This document shows positions 60,133 through 64,000 of a stretch of DNA of 64,000 bases, piece by piece (the stretch's first letter is position 1; every line of letters starts with the position of its first letter). A model generated the notes under the pieces. The model was given only the letters and a program-made list of their open reading frames with translations. It did not search any database and was not told the DNA's origin. Made by a program: the position numbers and the translations under genes. This DNA comes from Geothrix limicola (lineage in GTDB: Bacteria > Acidobacteriota > Holophagae > Holophagales > Holophagaceae): positions 1 to 64,000 of the forward strand of contig NZ_BSDE01000010.1 in assembly GCF_030268085.1 (NCBI RefSeq). The letters are read 5' to 3'.

Positions 60133-62058
60133 GTGACGACTCCCAGCAGCCCCTACCCCCTCCTCGATTCCCTGGCCGCCCCCCAGCAGATCCGGCATTT
60201 CACTCCCGCCCAGCTGGAGCAGCTAGCCGCCGAGGTGCGCGCCTTCCTCATCGCCTCCGTGTCGGAAACCGGCGGCCACTTCAGTTCGAACCTGGGCACC
60301 GTCGAACTCACGGTGGCCCTCTTCCACCACTTCGACTTCCTGCAGGACCGCATCGTGTGGGACGTAGGCCACCAGTCCTATCCGCACAAGATCCTCACGG
60401 GCCGCAAGGACCGCTTCCCCACCCTGCGCATGCACAACGGCCTGTCGGGATTTTTGAAGCGCGACGAAAGCCCCTACGACCACTTCGGCGCGGGCCACGC
60501 GAGCACCAGCATCTCCGCCGTACTCGGCATGGCCACGGCACGCGATCTGCAAAAGCAGGACCACACCTGCATCGCCGTCATCGGCGACGGATCGATGACC
60601 GCGGGCATGGCCTTCGAGGCCCTGAACCAGGCGGGCTACCTGGAGACCAAGAACTTCCTCGTGATCCTCAACGACAACGACATGAGCATCAATCCCAACG
60701 TGGGATCGCTGCAGGGCTACCTGAACCAGATCATGTCGGGGCAGTACTACCACCGCTGGCGCGACCGCATCGAGCACGCCATCAAGGCCATTCCCCTCGA
60801 AGGCCTGAGCAAGGGCGTCGCCAAGGCCGCCAAGTGGAGCGAAGAGAGCTTCAAGCGGCTGATGGTGCCGGGCCTCCTCTTCGAGGATCTGGGCTTCCGT
60901 TACATGGGGCCCGTCAACGGCCACGACGTGAACGCCACCTCGAAGGCCCTGGCCGAGGCCAAGGAGAAGATGAAGGACGGTCCCGTGCTGCTGCACGTGC
61001 AGACCAAGAAGGGCTACGGCTACGAGCCCGCCGTGCAGGATCCCCTGAAGTGGCACGGCGTGACGGCCTTCGACGCCGAGGCCGGTGAGATCATCAAGGC
61101 CGCCTCAGACCCCACCAAGCCCGCCCCGCCCAGCTACACGAGCGTGTTCGGCAAGACCCTCGTCGAACTGGCGAAGACCGACGAGAAGATCGTCGGCATC
61201 ACCGCCGCCATGCTCGATGGCACGGGCCTGAACATCCTGCAGAAGGCCTTCCCCGAGCGCTGCTTCGACGTGGGCATCGCCGAACAGCACGCCGTCACCT
61301 TCGCCGCGGGTCTCGCGGCCCAGGGCATGCGGCCCGTCTGCGCCATCTACAGCACCTTCCTGCAGCGCGGCTTCGACCAGGTGGCCCACGACGTCTGCAT
61401 CCAGGACCTGCCCGTGACCTTCGCGCTGGATCGCGCAGGCATCGTGGGCGCCGACGGCCCCACGCACCACGGCCTCTACGACCTGGCCTACCTGCGCTGC
61501 CTGCCCAACATCATCCTCATGGCGCCCAAGGACGAGAACGAGCTGCGGCAGATGCTGATGACCTCCATCTACTGCGGCCACCCCGCGGCCCTGCGCTATC
61601 CCCGCGGCAACGGCCTCGGCGTGCCCCTCGAAACACCCATCACGGCCCTGCCCATCGGCAAGGGCGAGCTGCTGCGCGAAGGCGACGGCCTCCTGCTCTG
61701 CGCCGTCGGCGCCATGGTGGCGCCCGCCATGGCCCTGGCCGAATCCCTCCAGGAGGAAGGCCTCTCCTGCGCCGTGATCAACGCGCGCTACATCAAGCCC
61801 CTGGACGACGCGCTCATCCGGGAATGGGCCGGCCGCTGCAAGGGCCTCGTCACCCTCGAGGAGGGCTGCGCCCCCGGCGGCTTCAGCAGCGCCGTCGCGG
61901 AATCCCTGGCCGATGCCGGCCTCCTGCGCCCCATGCTCCGCTGCGCCGTACCCGACCACCTGGTCCACCATGGGGATCCCAAGCGGCTGCTGGAAGAAGA
62001 GGGCCTCGGCCCCAAATCGCTCTTCCGCAGGATCCAAGCCTTTGCCAGTCAAATCTAA
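60133..62058 (+). CDS. dxs: 1-deoxy-D-xylulose-5-phosphate synthase
   Basis: The 641-residue TPP enzyme makes DXP from pyruvate and glyceraldehyde-3-phosphate, the first step of the MEP pathway. Marks are SETGGHFSSNLGTVELTVAL, the TPP motif GDGSMTAGMAFEALNQAG with LNDNDMSINPNVGS, and the catalytic Glu region VGIAEQHAVTFAAGLAA. GTG at 60133, eight bases after ispA, is the likeliest start; an ATG at 60049 inside ispA would add 28 untypical residues. Confidence 0.95.
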   Translation: MTTPSSPYPLLDSLAAPQQIRHFTPAQLEQLAAEVRAFLIASVSETGGHFSSNLGTVELTVALFHHFDFLQDRIVWDVGHQSYPHKILTGRKDRFPTLRMHNGLSGFLKRDESPYDHFGAGHASTSISAVLGMATARDLQKQDHTCIAVIGDGSMTAGMAFEALNQAGYLETKNFLVILNDNDMSINPNVGSLQGYLNQIMSGQYYHRWRDRIEHAIKAIPLEGLSKGVAKAAKWSEESFKRLMVPGLLFEDLGFRYMGPVNGHDVNATSKALAEAKEKMKDGPVLLHVQTKKGYGYEPAVQDPLKWHGVTAFDAEAGEIIKAASDPTKPAPPSYTSVFGKTLVELAKTDEKIVGITAAMLDGTGLNILQKAFPERCFDVGIAEQHAVTFAAGLAAQGMRPVCAIYSTFLQRGFDQVAHDVCIQDLPVTFALDRAGIVGADGPTHHGLYDLAYLRCLPNIILMAPKDENELRQMLMTSIYCGHPAALRYPRGNGLGVPLETPITALPIGKGELLREGDGLLLCAVGAMVAPAMALAESLQEEGLSCAVINARYIKPLDDALIREWAGRCKGLVTLEEGCAPGGFSSAVAESLADAGLLRPMLRCAVPDHLVHHGDPKRLLEEEGLGPKSLFRRIQAFASQI

Positions 62059-62066
62059 GTAAAAAC

Positions 62067-62095
62067 TTGCGAATGGGGCCGGGGTTTCCTATGGT
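62067..62095 (+). promoter_or_regulatory. Candidate promoter of the 62138 gene
   Basis: TTGCGA and TATGGT lie 17 bases apart, starting nine bases past the dxs stop and ending 42 bases before the next start codon. Confidence 0.55.
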
Positions 62096-62137
62096 TGGTC
62101 CATACCCCTGTTGACAGACTCCACCCCGAGGAATTTC

Positions 62138-63037
62138 GTGAGGAATGGCTCCATCCGTCTATCCCTGCTAAGCGCCGCCATCGGCTTCTCCTCCCTGGTG
62201 CTCTGCGCCCAGTCCTGGGACGCCGCCAGCCAGGCCCGCAGCTGGGCCAAGCAGGACAAGGACGATTCGTTCACGTTCTATGATCCCGCCGCGAGAACGC
62301 TCCACACCTGGATGCGCGAGGGCGGCCTCATGGGCAGCATCCCGCTCGCGAAGGTCGAGGGACAGCCCGAGCGTTGGCTCATCGATCCGCGGGGCAACGC
62401 CTGGATCTTCCATGGCCCGGCAGCCAACCAGATCGACAAGGCGGGCCGGGGCGTCGACAACTTCAAGCTGCCCGCCGAGGTCGGCGATGTGTGCTGGGAC
62501 GCCAAGGGCTTCGTGCTCTCGTACCGCACCACCGAACCCTACCTCGAGAAGCGCGACTTCAAAGGCAGCCTGCTCTGGTCCTTCGGCGCCAAGCCGCCCA
62601 AGAGCGACGGACCTGTGCCCCAGAACCGGCGCCCCGTCCTCACCGACGATGGCGGCAACGTGCTGATGGCCGACAAGAACACGCTGAACCTCGCCATCCT
62701 CGACGGCACCTCCGGCAAGAAGGTGGCTGAGACCACCCTCCACCTGCCCGACGGGCAGCCGGCGCCCCTCCTGGAAGGCGTCGCCCTCGACCGCGGCCCC
62801 ATGGCCCTCTGGCCGGGCAAGGGCGTGGTCTTCGCCGCCGTGAAGGCCTCCCAGATCCCCGCCGCGCAGCGCGGCACCCTCCAGGGCCTGGCCCTGGCCC
62901 GCATCGAATTCGCCCAGTCCCTGCTCGAATTCCTCCCCACCGGTCTGGACGAAACCCACCTGCTCATCGGCGTGCTCGAATCCGACGCGGTCTTCGTCAA
63001 TCCCAAGGGCGGCCTGCTGCTCGTGAAGATCCGCTAG
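62138..63037 (+). CDS. Exported protein with beta-propeller-like repeats, function unknown
   Basis: The 299-residue product starts at GTG with GAGGA upstream and has a signal peptide (RLSLLSAAIGFSSLVLCAQS). The mature part has short strand-turn repeats such as RWLIDPRGNAWIFHGPAANQ, DVCWDAKGFVLSYRTTEP and VLTDDGGNVLMADKNTLNLA, as in beta-propeller proteins. I do not recognise the family. It converges with the nucleotidase gene, seven bases away. Confidence 0.65.
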   Translation: MRNGSIRLSLLSAAIGFSSLVLCAQSWDAASQARSWAKQDKDDSFTFYDPAARTLHTWMREGGLMGSIPLAKVEGQPERWLIDPRGNAWIFHGPAANQIDKAGRGVDNFKLPAEVGDVCWDAKGFVLSYRTTEPYLEKRDFKGSLLWSFGAKPPKSDGPVPQNRRPVLTDDGGNVLMADKNTLNLAILDGTSGKKVAETTLHLPDGQPAPLLEGVALDRGPMALWPGKGVVFAAVKASQIPAAQRGTLQGLALARIEFAQSLLEFLPTGLDETHLLIGVLESDAVFVNPKGGLLLVKIR

Positions 63038-63043
63038 CAGCCC

Positions 63044-64000
63044 TCAACGCGCGAGACTGAGCACCCGCTCGCGATCGAGGAAGGGGACCGTGCGCCAGGT
63101 GTTGGTGGGCGTGGGATTCAGCGTGGGCCGCGACAGCACGTACTCGAAGAGCAGGTTGCGCTGCGAGGCCTTCGTGATCAGTTCGGGCGCGCCCGTGAAG
63201 CCGATGGCCGCCATGTAGCCGCCGCCGCCGCGCAGCCGGTACGTGGTGATCGCCAGGGTGAAGGTCTGATCGGGCTTCACGGGCTGGCCTTGGTAGCTGA
63301 GGTTGCGGATCCGGTCACCCACGGGCTGGCCCAGGTCCAGCGCGTAGGATACGCCGTCCACCATGTCGTAGTTGTAGAAGGGCACGTCGCGGTTGTAGAG
63401 CTCGGGCTCCCAGCTCCGCGTGTAGTGCCGCGCGCCGTGCTCCAGGTAGCGCTTCAACTGGTCCCCGTTGATGCGGATCTTCGCGACCTGGCTTTCATAG
63501 GGAGACAGCGCGTAGAACTGGCGCACGCTCGTCGGTCCCTTGGGGATGAAGAGCTTGGGCCCGGGGCTCGCGGCGGCCGACAGCTGGGCGCCCGTGGCCT
63601 GGCGCTGCACCTGGTGGATGAGCTGCATGAGCGGGGTGTCCTCCATCCGCGCCCAGCGGCTGTCCAGGTCCACCAGCAGATTGGTGGCGGCCGTATCGAG
63701 GTAGCGGTCGGTCACCGTGCGCAGATCGGCCGTCAGCCCCAGCACCTCGGGATCGATGGCCGTCTGGTCGTCGGGCTTCAGCAGCCGTTCCGAACTCGCC
63801 ACCACGCGCCAATGGCCCTTCTCTTGGCGGAGGCTCAGCTCGGCCACGGCGAGGGCCCGGCCCCAGCACTGGGCCTGCAGGATGGGCACACCCTTGTGCT
63901 CGACCTGAAGGGCCTGGTGCGTGTGGCCCGAGAAGATGGCATCGATGCCCGGCACCTCGTCCGCCAGCCGGAGGGCCGCGTTCTCATCGCCCTCCCGGCC
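63044..64000 (-). CDS. 5'-nucleotidase/metallophosphatase, C-terminal part, cut by window edge
   Basis: The frame is open to the window end, so about 318 C-terminal residues are visible. IDAIFSGHTHQALQVEHKG is the end of the metallophosphatase domain (GHTH metal ligands), and the rest is the 5'-nucleotidase substrate domain with KLFIPKGPTSVRQFYALSPY and TYRLRGGGGYMAAIGF. Such enzymes remove phosphate from nucleotides or 2',3'-cyclic nucleotides in the periplasm. The signal peptide would lie outside the window. Confidence 0.9.
   Translation of the reverse strand, partial: GREGDENAALRLADEVPGIDAIFSGHTHQALQVEHKGVPILQAQCWGRALAVAELSLRQEKGHWRVVASSERLLKPDDQTAIDPEVLGLTADLRTVTDRYLDTAATNLLVDLDSRWARMEDTPLMQLIHQVQRQATGAQLSAAASPGPKLFIPKGPTSVRQFYALSPYESQVAKIRINGDQLKRYLEHGARHYTRSWEPELYNRDVPFYNYDMVDGVSYALDLGQPVGDRIRNLSYQGQPVKPDQTFTLAITTYRLRGGGGYMAAIGFTGAPELITKASQRNLLFEYVLSRPTLNPTPTNTWRTVPFLDRERVLSLAR

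Overview
The window is GC-rich, densely packed bacterial chromosome. It reads as a Gram-negative, motile organism able to live without oxygen. The evidence is an outer-membrane-type and secreted protein set, MotAB, an MglAB polarity module, a tungsten aldehyde:ferredoxin oxidoreductase with its own four-cluster ferredoxin, a mitochondrial-type citrate synthase beside a two-subunit ATP-citrate lyase, and DXP-pathway isoprenoid genes. The overall flavour suggests Acidobacteriota, class Holophagae (Geothrix or Holophaga-like). That assignment is inference from protein character and was not proven by any search.

Layout. Positions 1-680 hold the end of an IS481-type transposase that meets moeA tail to tail. 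Positions 677-10343 form a tungsten/molybdenum-cofactor island: moeA, a small membrane protein, a ModE-type DNA-binding protein, a tungstate ABC transporter (tupA, tupB, tupC, with a glutamate-semialdehyde dehydrogenase gene between tupA and tupB), a ferredoxin, the tungsten oxidoreductase and a MoaD/ThiS-like carrier. The transporter supplies tungstate, MoeA inserts metal, and the ferredoxin carries the electrons from aldehyde oxidation. A membrane histidine kinase, an ALDH7-type dehydrogenase and a divergent LysR regulator follow (10330-14751).

Positions 14774-20132 are housekeeping: HU, ribosomal protein L9, a PilZ protein, a DegT aminotransferase and lysS, with a damaged tandem duplication of the HU gene end. 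Positions 20170-26755 hold a DUF3187-like protein, citrate synthase and the convergent ATP-citrate lyase operon. Positions 27021-33344 are pyrG, argS, an orphan transketolase N-half, rpsT, a Cache-domain protein and gluQ. Positions 33362-43541 carry a methyltransferase, a deoxyhypusine-synthase-like protein, motAB, a TetR/FabF pair, a split GDP-mannose module (manC plus cupin), pfkA and a CheZ-like protein. Positions 43673-49741 carry thiC, a DapF-family protein lacking both catalytic cysteines, a SAM-I riboswitch with a MetB-type enzyme, and an FKBP isomerase.

Positions 49836-53680 are an accessory, decayed patch: an intact DDE transposase, two tandem cytochrome c genes of which one is truncated, and an open frame that fuses an IS5-type transposase remnant to five near-identical 105-bp TPR repeats, all beside tRNA-Asn. 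Positions 53837-64000 return to core genes: mglBA, deoC, a Lys/Ala/Glu-rich exported protein, an NtrC-type regulator, xseB-ispA-dxs and a partial 5'-nucleotidase.

The most unusual signals are the DapF-like double Cys-to-Ser change, the oversized ATP-citrate lyase subunit, the DHS-like enzyme without the usual lysine, the transposase-TPR chimera, and two loci (HU end and cupin start) where a gene edge is duplicated around a hairpin-rich element.
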